Notes under the pieces: model-generated
The model's database searches: none
What the model was told of the DNA's origin: nothing
What the model saw: only the letters and a program-made list of their open reading frames with translations
Part shown: positions 33,162 to 44,586 of the stretch, in pieces
Layout of the letters: every line of letters starts with the position of its first letter
Numbering within the stretch: position 1 is the stretch's first letter
From: Dipteris shenzhenensis
Lineage: Eukaryota > Polypodiophyta > Polypodiopsida > Gleicheniales
DNA length: 64,000 bases
Assembly (NCBI GenBank): GCA_047967505.1
Contig: CM106538.1
Direction: 5' to 3' (one strand)
Position numbers and translations under genes: made by a program

Positions 33162-35470
33162 CTAGTACTGGAACATCATGCAAAGGACTAGGAAGAGTTT
33201 TAGCCACCAACTTTGTGGGATAAATTTCAAGGCTAATGTTTGCAAGTGAGGTGTCAATGCCTCAACAATTTCCAACCATCTCCATGTAGTCATGTTCTTT
33301 GCCAGTTGTTGTATCTTGACATTTGTAAATAATCCTTTCTTGTTTCTAAAGAATGATAACTCCCTTATGGCTACTACATACTCATTATTGTCGTCAAAGA
33401 GAGTAGCCAACAATGCATGCCAAATTTTCATAGTCTTTGCATTAGTTTCAGGATGATATTCCCACCATTGACTAATCCAATACATGACTAGCATAGTGCA
33501 TTGAGTTGTGAGCTTGAGTCCACCATTTACAGACAAATTCATTAGTAGTTGAGATTTGGCCAACGTGTAATGGCTCTCATTTTGCCATCTCCTTCCTTCA
33601 GTACGTCACGTTCAGCAGTCCCATCAAGCCATGTAGGCATTTCCTATACTTGATCATTTGACATCTAATTTATGAATGGCATTCCAAATGGGCTTCATTA
33701 CCTCTACTGCATCTGAAATCCTCTTCCAAAAGCTAGGGGAAATGGATTGACTTTTGAGCTCATTATACTCCATGCAAAAGTTGGCCGTGTGATATTCAAC
33801 TATCCGTAATGTTACCTATGCACTATAGAATATTTCGGTAATAACATCCTACAACTTTAACAAGCACTCTAATGCAATATAGTTCATACCAAAGTGTGTC
33901 TTGCCAGGCTTTAAAAGTTCCATCCTATACAATGGATCTTGGTGGTTTCTAAATATGCCAAAAAATCTTTCATGATTAAGAAAATACAGTACCATCTTTC
34001 AGCCCTTATCAATGGGAATCTTGAAAAACTCTCTCGGAGTTCTTTTACCAATCCTTGAGTACTAGGTCGAGACAATGACAAGAGCGTGGTGAGACCCAAA
34101 TCGTTGTAATTATATTTACTTATCATCTTTCCGGCGTTTCTACACTTCTTTTCATTGTTTGTGGTGACTTGAATCACATTTTGCGGCCCCACCTCTTCAA
34201 TTACCTTTTGCCATTGTTCAGCAACATACTCTCCTGTTTTTGCTTGGCCACTTGTATCGATTGAAAGATGGAGTGCCTCACCTTTCAAGGTGATAAGACT
34301 CATTGTCACATTCTTCCATCCATATCGGTGCAAATAGTTTTATCCATGCCATCATACACAATCTGATGCATCTCTTCTCATCTTATCATAGTACTTTTCC
34401 AACATGTCATCTCGCACAACGTGGTAAGATGGCATAGTAAATGAAACACCTGCTCTTGCGACAAAGGCCATTGTATTTTTCCAATGGGGACTTAGAACCA
34501 TATTCAAAGGACATCCAGTATGGCATATCACTTCAAAGATGTCTTGTTGGGATTTCTCATCCCATTGTGTTTTAAAAGAAGCTTCAAAGGATATTTGGTC
34601 ATAGTCTTGCATATTGAAGAGACATTCTGAACTTGTCCTTACTCTGTGGATGCATTCATACATCTTGATGTTTTGCTTGAAGCACCAAGAGTGCCCATAG
34701 GAATCTCTTGTGAGGAAGCAGGTAAGTCAACAAATGTAGTTATAGCAATAGATGCCTCACTTAGGGATTCTCCATGCACAATAACTTATCTATCATGTGC
34801 TCGACACTTTTTTGTCCTCCTCCTAGTTTTCGTACAATCCCTTCAGTGCCTCCGTCAGTACACTTCCCAATCAAATTTTTGGGGTCTCCTAAGAAGTGAG
34901 ATCAAATCCTAGTGCTTGATCCTATGAGCTATTTTCCACATATTGTGCAATTCCACTTATTAGGATATTCAATTGTAGTAACATAATTTTGTGGTGCATC
35001 TAGTGCATGACCATGTTTTTCTGGAGGCATCTTTATACCTATCTATCATCCAATCATTAGAAAAAAATAAAACTATAGTCTACTGTATAAATGCTATACA
35101 TTATGTGAAACAACTTTCGATTCATTGCAACCAAGTCTTACTACATCGCTTTACTTGCACATTACTTCAATATCGAGACTAAAACAGTCCATGATCATTG
35201 ATGCAAACATCATATCACCTCAATTTCTAAAAAATGGGGTCCATGATATGAATTATCAATCAACTACTTCAGGAGTTTCCTTAAATGCTACATTCTTATC
35301 TCCCATGGGATCAACATCCACATGTTTAGCTCCCCGCAAGATGGCAACAACATTATCAACACCCGGTCCCTCACACCTCCAGATCATGTGCTCAGAATCT
35401 CCCAAGAAGTGTGAAATTTTATTATACCTTAGCGTGATTTTGAATCCCTTCTTGTGTAGCCATGAATACT
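33162..35470 (-). pseudogene. hAT-type transposase relic (BED finger, DUF659, dimerisation end)
   Basis: Minus strand. 35,465-35,270 reads as a BED-like finger (HKKGFKITLRYNKISHFLGD then WRCEGPGVDNV). 34,663-34,352 carries the pre-DUF659 text (CPLNMVLSPHWKNTMAFV, MPSYHVVRDDMLEKYY). 34,320-33,911 is DUF659 proper (LHLSIDTSGQAKTGEYVAEQ, EEVGPQNVIQVTTNNEKKC). 33,563-33,162 is the C-terminal part (ISQWWEYHPETNAKT, RNKKGLF, LQTLALKFIPQ) and stops where the dimerisation motif should follow. Transposases of this group cut and paste hAT elements. In the usual V-T-D-N box the Asp is Asn here, and stops break every module. No TIRs were found. Confidence 0.75.
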
Positions 35471-35579
35471 ACCAATGTAAGACAAACACAAGCACTTATG
35501 TGTTATTCATGTCAATTGATATAATATTTTGATACAATATAACGTACAAATATTAAAACATTAAAGTACCTCTAGGTCG

Positions 35580-35870
35580 AGTAGTGGGTCTAGGGGTCAA
35601 TATGTGCCTCGGGGGGTTCACCTCATAAAAGTTTAGTGTACCATGTGCATTCAAAAGGAGGTGTATTTTAATTCAATCTTTTGGAAAAATTTAACTGGAT
35701 TACAATAACATGAGGGGGATTTTAATTCAACTTTACAAAAAGAAAGCTTATTTTATAAGTAAAGAGGGGTGTTTTTATTGGGGGGAAAATTTTAGTTGAG
35801 GGGTTTTTGAAGTACCCCTTGAACACACATGATACATTGGGTTTCTTAGTGGTGCACACCACAAGATATG
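35580..35870. mobile_element. Possible TIR element related to the 45.5-kb insertion
   Basis: Contains inward-facing copies of the motif TGTACCATGTGCATTCAA (about 35,637-35,654) and, inverted, TGTATCATGTGTGTTCAA (complement of about 35,818-35,835). The same motif form (TATCACRTGNGTTCAA) makes the inverted repeats of the 244-bp insertion at 45,523-45,766. Its exact ends and a target duplication are not evident. Confidence 0.35.
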
Positions 35871-36715
35871 TGCATCTACTTTATGATATTTCTCTAATTC
35901 TCTTTCATGTAAGATAGCCACACCTCAAGACAAAGAAACCATCCAATCATCTTGCACCCTGTCGACATAACTAGATGTCTAAATCTGGCTATTGGAATAG
36001 GTGTAGGATGACAGTTAATTGCCTTTTTCCATGTCCTTCTCTCTCTCAAGTAAGCATTATCTACACTATGATGATTCACAACACCATGCTTTGTTGGCAA
36101 ATGTTAGTATTAAACTCACACTAGTGTAGTGGCTAGCATCTCTTACATTACCATATACTCTCCTTATACTCACACTACTATAGTTGCTAGCATCTCTTAC
36201 CTTACCATCTACTCTCCTTTCTTCTTTGCGCTATATTTTTAAATAAGTAAATAAAGAAATATATATTCTTAATTTCTTATGATAATATATAACAACTTTA
36301 AGTTGGGACATCACTACTAATATGTGCATCTACTTTGTGATATTTCTCTAATTTTCTTTCATGCAAGATAGCTAGACTTTGAGTCAAAGAAACCATCCAA
36401 TCATTTTGCCCCCTCTTGACATAAATGGATGGTTATAGATGTGGTAATATGCTTATTGTAATAGGCATGGGATGGAAGCTCACCTTTTCCCATGTCCTTC
36501 TCTTTCTTGAGCAAGCCTCTATCTCCACTATGATCATTCGCAACACCACGCTTTGTTGGTGAATGTTGGTATTATACTCACACTAGGGAAGTAAAGCTAG
36601 CATTTCTTACATACCATCTACTCCCCTTATACTTACATACCATCTTCACTCTTTTCTTCTTTGTATTATATTTTTAAATAATTAAATAAAGAAATATACA
36701 TTCTTTAGTTCTTAC
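35866..36715. repeat. Tandem segmental duplication, period ~460 bp
   Basis: Unit 1 starts ATGTGCATCTACTTTATGATAT (35,868) and unit 2 ATGTGCATCTACTTTGTGATAT (36,321). Both continue through AAAGAAACCATCCAATCAT, CAACACCA[TC]GCTTTGTTGG and the TATATTTTTAAATAA[GT]TAAATAAAGAAATATA ending. Unit 1 itself contains a short internal duplication (CTAGCATCTCTTAC twice). It is non-coding. Confidence 0.8.
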
Positions 36716-37737
36716 AATAAAATATAACATTGCTATATACTTTTATTTCTTATTTAACCTATATTATTCCAAAAGTAAAGAACATAAACAAAACCTACAT
36801 GTACTTATACTTGATTACATTAACATCTCCTTTCATTTCTAATTTACACTTTCTTCTTATAAATAACATAAACAAAAACTATATGTTCTTATTTCATACA
36901 ATGAAATGATTCTACTTTTCTAAATATTTTGACAATTATCTATACGTTCTTATTTTAATACAATTAAATGTATAAAGGTTAATACAATTAAATGTATAAA
37001 GGTTAATGATTTTTCACAAGTAATTACACAATATTGTATGCCCTTTTTTGATATATAATATGTTGTATTTAAATGCATGCTTCTACCAATTAAAAACACA
37101 TTTATGCATATATTTTAGAGTTGATCAAGGGTAGCATATGGGAGCCACACAACTAGCTAGACAATGAATGAGTTGATCATGGCCAACATAGCGAGCCTCA
37201 TAGTCGATTCAAGTTAATTAAATTTATGTATTATATTTCATAAGCATACGTATTCCATTCATTCAATTACTATCTTATTAATACCATGTACATAAATTTA
37301 ACTAGACTACAAACGAGCTGATCAAGATTGGTATAGTGAGCCTCACAACCATCTCGAGTCGAATACATCTAATATCTTAGCATCTTACTAATTCTATATA
37401 TTATTGAAATAATTTTTTATAATTACAAGTCATATATTAGTAGTCTATTGTCAACCTTTAAAATAGCAAACTATTTCAATAACTAGCAATTACCAATTTG
37501 CACTAAAAACATAATGACAATTACCTGCATCTATGTGTGAGTTGATCAAAGCTAGCAAAAGTGAGCTACACAACCAACACACGATACGTTTAGTCAAGGA
37601 TATAATGAGACTCACATTCTTTGATTAGAATCTCTATTAGTCCTCATATCCTCTTTGTTTAGTCCTTTTTGGTATTCTTGAGAATCATGTAAGCTCAAAA
37701 ATTTTCAAAAAGGCATAAAGTACCACAATGCCTATAG

Positions 37738-37774
<37 letters not shown>

Positions 37775-39750
37775 GCACCACACGGTATATACACATACCA
37801 TGCAGTAACATAAACATATCACGCTATATGTTTACATCATCGTGTGATATGTTCACATCACCATGTGGTACTAATAGAGCACCATGCAGTATTAAGATGA
37901 TACCACGTGGTAACCAGATAGTCCCGATTGTGCTCCACGTAGACAATTTAAAATGGTAGTTGCTCTCTTTAAAGACCGTTTTAAATGTTTTAAATCAGCA
38001 ATTTAAATCAACTGATTTAGAACCCCCACAAATCCCTTGATCTAATGCATGAAATAAAAGACATCATCGGAGAGACTTTTAGACATATCCAATTCTTGAG
38101 GGAGAATCAACAAGGATAATCAACATAAATGAGGATTGAAGAAGAAGTACTCAATCTTTACTATACTAGGGGTGTTTTTATCGAAGCTATACTTATATAT
38201 TTATATAAAATCCTAGCAAAAGTTTATCAAGATAGGTTTTTTAGTTTCACAATATTGATAGAACATAGTACAATTTTATATATTTTCTTTTAAATTTAGA
38301 AGTAATGATGTAAGTCCTAGCGAAACTTTACATTTTTTTACATAAAAGTTTTAAAATCTAGCGAATGTTTCAAATATTTATTTTTATTAAGGCATACAAA
38401 CTTTTGACAGCAATATAAAATTTTTGCTTCTTAATGAAACTAAGATGGAAAAATCATCCATGTACTATACACACATTGCTATACCCAAGCCACATGTATG
38501 TGTACTTCGCATGTATTTTGCATCATGTGTTGTCTTTTAAAAAGGTAAAAAGTCAATATAGTCCTTGTGGAGTACCCCTTTAGGGGCAACTTGGGCCATA
38601 TTTGACAAGCCGTATAGGCAAGGGCCATATTGAGAAGCCATATATAACCTAGGATATGGTACTTTTTGGATAGCATATTTGCACATTACTATTTTTCTTA
38701 TGGTAGCAAATGGATTCTAGATGAAGCCATATGTTGGGATCATGGAAATACTGTAAAAAATAGTCAACAACTAGTTAAGAATGGTGAACAACTGGTTGAT
38801 ATCTGTACTTGAGGCAGTAGAAGCAATACAAATAATATAGGATCTTTGTAGTTGCATGAATAACACTTGTCATGTGTGGCAATAATTGTTCAATCACTTG
38901 AATTTAAAGCTACTCAAAACTTATGTGAGTCTAAGATATTCTTGGTACACACCCTGAACTTTATTGTGCAAAAATTATCCCTTCAAAGTTTCAAGCTATT
39001 AACATGCGAGGCACAATCAGAGTTTCTCAAATGGAGATAGAAAATATTCCTATGGAAGCCAAAAGATCAATGTCTACATCAAAAATGATTTATGATACTG
39101 TATCTACATTGATGGCACTTAAGCATATAGTCTCTTTTATCTCTCCACATAACCTGCAATCAAGATGGATAAAGTAATGGCAATGCAAAAGAAGTAGAAG
39201 AAGCAACTGAATCAAAGCTAGTGGGGTAGAATAGGTAGCTTCATGGTTACCCTTTGGAATCTCACATTTTTTAGATTTCAAATTCTATTTAGATGATCAA
39301 GGACCACAAAACCAAGCCTATCTATGGGTAATTGGTGTAATAGACTATCAAGCAATAGATTGCTAGAGGAGGATACCCTAATGCAGATGATGAATTTATG
39401 TTCTTGTGAAAATGAGAGGATATCTACCCATAGATTAGTATGTCTCTCAAGACTTGGTGGCAAAAATATTCCATTTACCACTTATTTTACCTCCATCGAT
39501 TAAGGCCGCAAGAGAATGTACAGATGACATGCTTGCTAAGGAATTTGGAGACCACGAGTGTTTGTTATGAATGCACAGCTACTACAAGAAATGGTGTTAG
39601 TGCCATGCCCATGAGGTTGCAAGTGGAAGGAGGATTCGGTAGGAGATGGAGGAAGGAATAGGAAACCGAGGATATGAGGAAGAAGATGGACGAGCACAAG
39701 TATGAGGTATTGGGAGTGAACAAGGGGTATAACTATCCTTAGCTGATTCT
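36716..39750. other. AT-rich intergenic region with small repeats
   Basis: No credible gene. Notable contents: a tandem 24-bp duplication (TACAATTAAATGTATAAAGGTTAA at 36,959-37,010), four diverged copies of GAGTTGATCAA...GAGCC[TA]CACAACNA between 37,120 and 37,580, an (AT)n run at 37,739-37,766, and short degenerate repeats of CACCATGTGGTA/CACGCTATATG type at 37,780-37,920. Open frames of 60-70 codons are chance. Confidence 0.55.
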
Positions 39751-39869
39751 AGAGCTCAGAGCTGCATGACGACTGATGCTGAACTCAAGATATCACCAGC
39801 AGTTAAGTGACCATCACAACAAGGAGTGCATGATCTCGCCATTGGATTCTGTGCACCTACCCCTATCCA

Positions 39870-40530
39870 AGGAATGAGTACCTCACGTGTGACTAGGAAT
39901 GGGCATTTAAGGTGGTCTTCATGGTGATATCTCCCCAATTGGAACTCGTTCATTGGCAATGGTAATACCCACCATCCCTATAGATATGCAAAGTAGAAAG
40001 AAGTCGATTCACAAAACTCAAAGATCCAAAAGGGTCCTGACCACTGCATCTTCAGCTTCCTTGCATGCAGCCCATGCAACTGTTGAAGAGTAGGACCAAG
40101 TGTCCCTTCTTAAAGAACTTCTTCTTTGATGCCAAGTCCAATCAAGTCTCTTTCTTTGTGCTTGGACTACCTATGTCAAGTAGTAACTTTCCATCCTATC
40201 CTCCTCCAACTTCTCCAGACTTTCAAGTCAAAACTCCATGGACTCTTGCAAAACTAGCCTGTCTTCGATTGCAATGCAGAGGCTTGGAACAACATATTCC
40301 ACTGGCATGATAGCCTCTATCCTGATAGCCAATTTGAATGGTGTGAGACCTATGGTGACTTTGAATGATGTGCGGTATGCCCATAATAACAAAGTGTATA
40401 ACTTGGTTGTTCTGCCATATTGCAAGCACCTTGAGCGAAAGAGACCTGCAATAAATTGCCACAACCGTGCAACTCTTCCAAACACAACTTCAATCAATTC
40501 TTCCAAATACCACTTCAATCAATTTATGCG
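39870..40530 (-). pseudogene. Ty3/gypsy integrase C-terminal fragment D
   Basis: Minus strand: LLWAYRTSFKVTIGLTPFKL and EAIMPVEYVVPSLCIAIEDRL (40,245-40,395) are the distal integrase core. Further down, KKKFFKKGHLVLLFNS (about 40,095-40,140) and a decayed GPF-like segment represent the C-terminal barrel. Nothing 5' of the core remains. The frame changes several times, so it is a dead fragment. Confidence 0.7.
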
Positions 40531-41206
40531 TTCATGTGTAGCTAGGGCCATGAGAGGGTTGAGTGGGTGTTTCCAAATGGGAGAAATGGATTCTACAAGG
40601 GATTACCAGAATTCGAGCGACTACGTTCGAGCGAGACTAAAGTTTGAATGGGCCTACACTTTCAAATTTAGCACTGGAGTTCATTTATCAATTTTGAAAA
40701 GTAGCAATCATTGATGTCAAGCCCTTTTCTCTTGGGCAAAAAGTATAGCCATGTTTACACTTGCCCAGGAAGGACCTCGCTTTCATTATTGGTGGATAGT
40801 GGTTTGGTGCAAAGCAGGTGTAAGTTTTTATGTATATCTTGCTTCATTATAACAAATGTTTGCTTGGAAAACTTGACCATTTCCAAAAATTCTCTATGAA
40901 TTTGCAACTCTAGAGGTAAATAGCAATAGTTTCTTGCCCTACCTATTACATGTATACAAATCTTTTCTCTCAGACAAAAAGCACCATACTTGGATAAGAA
41001 GCCGATCAAAGGGATTTGCACATGTACAAGCAAATCAAAAGATTTATCTCACATCTTTATTGGACTGGAAACGTCCTTAGTGGATATATTAGAACTATAG
41101 TGTGGCTTTTGTGAAGTAGTCTCCAAAAATTTGCTAATACACCCATGCACATATTCCAAATACCTACTACCAACTTTGCAAAATGTCTCCTCTATGGTCT
41201 CCAAGT
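40531..41206. other. Non-coding between fragments
   Basis: Nothing recognisable. Contains the similar passages TTTTCTCTTGGGCAAAAAG (40,725) and TTTTCTCTCAGACAAAAAG (40,964). Confidence 0.35.
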
Positions 41207-41539
41207 TTAACCAAGTCCATTGCTAATACTTGGTTGGCTTTGATGATAAGCCAAGGCCTGGAGCAATTCAACCTTTGTAAGTGCAGCTTGGTGCATGAAC
41301 TCATGCACTTTGTCACTCAATCCCAAAACATCCATGACGACAAAGTAGATGTGTTTGCACAGAATGTACATCCCTTTCTTTGCATCTTGTTGCATGAAGT
41401 CCTTGCAAGATGATCGTGGAAACTCTGATATTGTCATTGTGTATGTAAAGCCTTTAGCAAAAGAACTCTCTATACGCACATGAAATAGATGCATTTCATT
41501 TGGAATAATTTTTTTTGCTTGCAGAATTTCAACATTCAA
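41207..41539 (-). pseudogene. SWIM-type zinc-finger-like fragment
   Basis: A 110-codon minus-strand frame with FPRSSCKDFMQQDAKKGMYI then LCKHIYFVVMDVLGL. The C-K-D-F ... K-K-G ... C-K-H-I-Y pattern matches a SWIM finger (C-x-C-xn-C-x-H) except that the first Cys is Ser-Ser-Cys. SWIM fingers occur in MULE/FAR1-type transposase-derived proteins and other plant DNA-binding proteins. Nothing else of a MULE transposase is visible nearby. It may be one exon of a decayed gene. Confidence 0.4.
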
Positions 41540-42600
41540 ACACTGAGCCTTCTAAATCCTCACTTGAAAATCTTTACTCAAATTTGATCTCCACTATACT
41601 ATCCTATTATCCCTTTGGCCTGCATAAACATGACTCATTGCTGCAACACTCCTTGGCACGTGTACTCCCTCCACATGTAGACTATCATCCTCCTCAAGCA
41701 CAAAACCTGCTTGTTGCAAGTGCTCCTTTTCATGTGTTTAATTGGAAGTCCCAATTGCGACCTTCCATACCCCAAGTGAATGACCAAGCACACCCAAGAT
41801 AGACTAATCAACACACCAGGTATGGGCCACAGAGGTATTGCAAAACCACACAAACTGCTCTTTGATACAATTAGGATGTTGTCTTCTACCCTTGAAGCAA
41901 GGTTCGGGGACACCTGCACTCCCTCTTCGACCCATTATGTTAAGGCATTAATAGTTTGTGGGGTTATCACGGGCTTAGAATAGATTCATAGAGGCGCAAG
42001 TACCCACAACCCTTCGGCCAACAATTGCAACCCCATTTTGTATATCCATGAGACCAAGTGTCTCTTGATCATTCTATGCAGGTTCACGTATTCGGATTAC
42101 ACATTGTGTCTTTCCTGTCTTTCTAAGTGCTGAGGGTGATTCACATGTGCATGAGTATGCATGCAGTTTATCTTTCCATAGCGCCTATAGCTTAGGGTAT
42201 TACACATTGGCCACCACAACTAATCATTAGTTTCATACATGTGGGTTGTGCATCAACCTTTATGGTGCACCATTTGTGTTAGCATTGCCGGGCAGGATGG
42301 CAGGTGACATGATCGCGACTTGAGGTTTTAGTGGTGGCTAACCTGCAAGCTCGTGTGACCCAGAAGTGACAATAGATCAGCATTGTGCAAGAAGAACTAT
42401 TTACAAAGAATACACGGCCACAACATGCCCTATTTGATGATCACCATTTTGACATTGAATTAGTTCGTTAGATTTTGTGGCTTCATGTGGAAGGAGACCG
42501 TCTGACCCATCAAATTGTAGAATTAACCCACAGCATAAATCCGAATGAGGCTGCAAGGACCTCTGAACCCCTTAGTTTTGACAACAAGGCTGCCCCGTTA
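41540..42600. other. Non-coding region beside copia copy 3
   Basis: No gene recognised; mixed sequence with frames broken at every turn. A tRNA-A-box-like GTTAGCCTAGCGG at 42,597-42,609 has no B box. Confidence 0.4.
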
Positions 42601-42602
42601 GC

Positions 42603-43364
42603 CTAGCGGTCTCTCTCCACCGACGGAGAATTATGGGTGGAGCAAGATGTTCGGCAGACTCCACAAGATGCTTGTCGGTGCTTCTTGAAAAGATATTTGC
42701 AAAGTGGTTTGGTAAAGATGTTTGCAACATTTTCTTTACTATCACAATGTTGTACTATGATGTCACCAAGTAATACTCTTTCTCTGATGAAGTGCTCTTT
42801 GACATCAATGTGCTTTGTCTTGGAATGATATACTCGATTCTTGGCCAATACTTGAGCCGATTGATTATCATAGTATATTGTTATCGGTTTTGAATCATCA
42901 AAGTAATATGTTTCTGACAATAGTCTTCTGAGCCATATAGCTTCACGTGCACCTGTAGTGAGTGCTCTATATTCTGCTTCTATTGAAGACAAAGAAATAG
43001 TTGGCCATTTGTTTGAAAACCATGATATAGCACCTTGACCGAGGAAAACTGCATATCCCTGTGTGGATCTCCTGGTCTCATGATCTCCGGTATAGTCATT
43101 GTCACTGTATCTATGCAACCTTGGATGACTTCTCTATATTCTATTCCAAACTATCTTGTACCTCTGATGTATTTCAAGACTCTTTTGGCTATATTCCAGT
43201 GAGACTATTTTGGATTTGCCATAAACTGTGCAAGTGAACTTATTGCATAACAAATATCTAGCTGTGTGATAGTCAGATATATAAGAGATTCGATGAGTTG
43301 CCTATAGTACTTGTCATTGATGGTATGCTTTTAAAAATATTTTTTAAGTTTCAAACTCTGTTCT
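42603..43364 (-). pseudogene. Copia RNase H (copy 3, 3' segment)
   Basis: Open on the minus strand from 43,118 for 171 codons: HRYSDNDYTGDHETRRSTQG, SLSSIEAEYRAL, TIYYDNQSAQVLAKN, TKHIDVKEHFIRERVLLGD, then the normal copia ending KENVANIFTKPL. Upstream to 43,364 are broken pieces that start at the sequence corresponding to EQSLKL of copy 2. It is the 3' end of an element whose middle part has been inverted (next entry). Confidence 0.88.
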
Positions 43365-44586
43365 AGCATTCAGTGGACACAAGCCATGCATTGGTCATCT
43401 CCACATATTTGGTTGCATAGAATATGCCCACATACATGATGATCATTACAAAAAATTGGATGTAAAGTCATGGAAATGCATCATTGTTGGCCATAGTGAA
43501 GAAAGAAAAGTATACAAGCTGTATGATCCCATCAACCACAAGGTCATTATCTCCAAAGATGTAATCTTTAATGAGGAATCAAAATGAAAAACATCAAATT
43601 CTCAGGATATCGACACATGTCAATTATATAGTCACCTATAGAAAAGGTTAATGAAGAAGAGTAAGAATTGCCAGAGACACCCCGAGAAGGGCAACAACAA
43701 TGCAGACAGTATACTAGAGAAAGAGACCACCAGCAAAATTGACATATTCTTAGAAAGGCAAAGCAATTTAGATCAAAGCTACCAATTATTCTCTTATGAA
43801 TACCATCATGGCTACCGAAGAGCCAATGTACTTCGAAGACGCAGTTGACAAGCCATAATGGCAAACTACTATGAATGAAGAAATAGAAGCTTTGTACAAA
43901 AACAACACTTGGGAGTTGTGCGACCTTCCACCAGGAAAGAAGGCCATAGCAAACAAATGGGTTTACAAAGAATCCAGATGGAAGCATTGAGACTAGTTGC
44001 AAAAGGATTTGCATAGCAATATGGTCAAGACTATGATGAGACTTATGCTCTAGTAGCAAAGATGGATTCCATATGGTTCTTGATATCACTAGCGATACTC
44101 AACAGAAGGAATGTGTACCATGTACATGTCAAGAATTCTTTTCTCAATGGTTACCTAGATGAAGAAGTCTACATGCAACAACCAGCAGGTTTTTTTGGAC
44201 CAAGAAAAGACAATTAGGTTTGCAATCTCAAGAAAAGCCTCTATGGCTTAAAGCAAGCACCCAGAAGTTGGTACAACAGAATCGACAAGTATTTTGCTAA
44301 TTTGGGATACATGAAATCCAATGTAGATCATACTCTCTACTACAAAGTTTAAGGGGAAGAAATTATTAATGCATTTTTGTACGTAGATGAACTAATTGTG
44401 ATCGGAAGTAATGATAGCATCAAAAAATTGAAACAAGACTTATCTGTAGAGTTTGACATGAAAGATCTTGGTCTTGGAATTGAGTTCTGAAGAGACTTAG
44501 ATAGCACCTTCATGAATCAGCTAAAGTATGTTGACAGTCTCTTGAAGAATTTTCATGTGGCAGATTGCAAGAGTGCAGCCACTCCC
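43365..44586 (+). pseudogene. Copia integrase end and RT (copy 3), inverted segment
   Basis: Plus strand, opposite to both flanks. FSGHKPCIGHLHIFGCIEYAH and KLYDPINHKVIISKDVIF (to 43,570) are the integrase end. A decayed linker follows, then [39 protein letters not shown] and LYVDELIVIG (44,377-44,406). It ends DCKSAATP at 44,586. In the catalytic box the second Asp of YVDD is Glu. Stops are frequent. Confidence 0.85.

Noticed and set aside
37739-37766. (AT)n run as an origin or promoter
   Set aside because: A simple microsatellite with no supporting context.
42590-42625. tRNA-like A box (GTTAGCCTAGCGG)
   Set aside because: No B box, no cloverleaf, and no acceptor pairing nearby.
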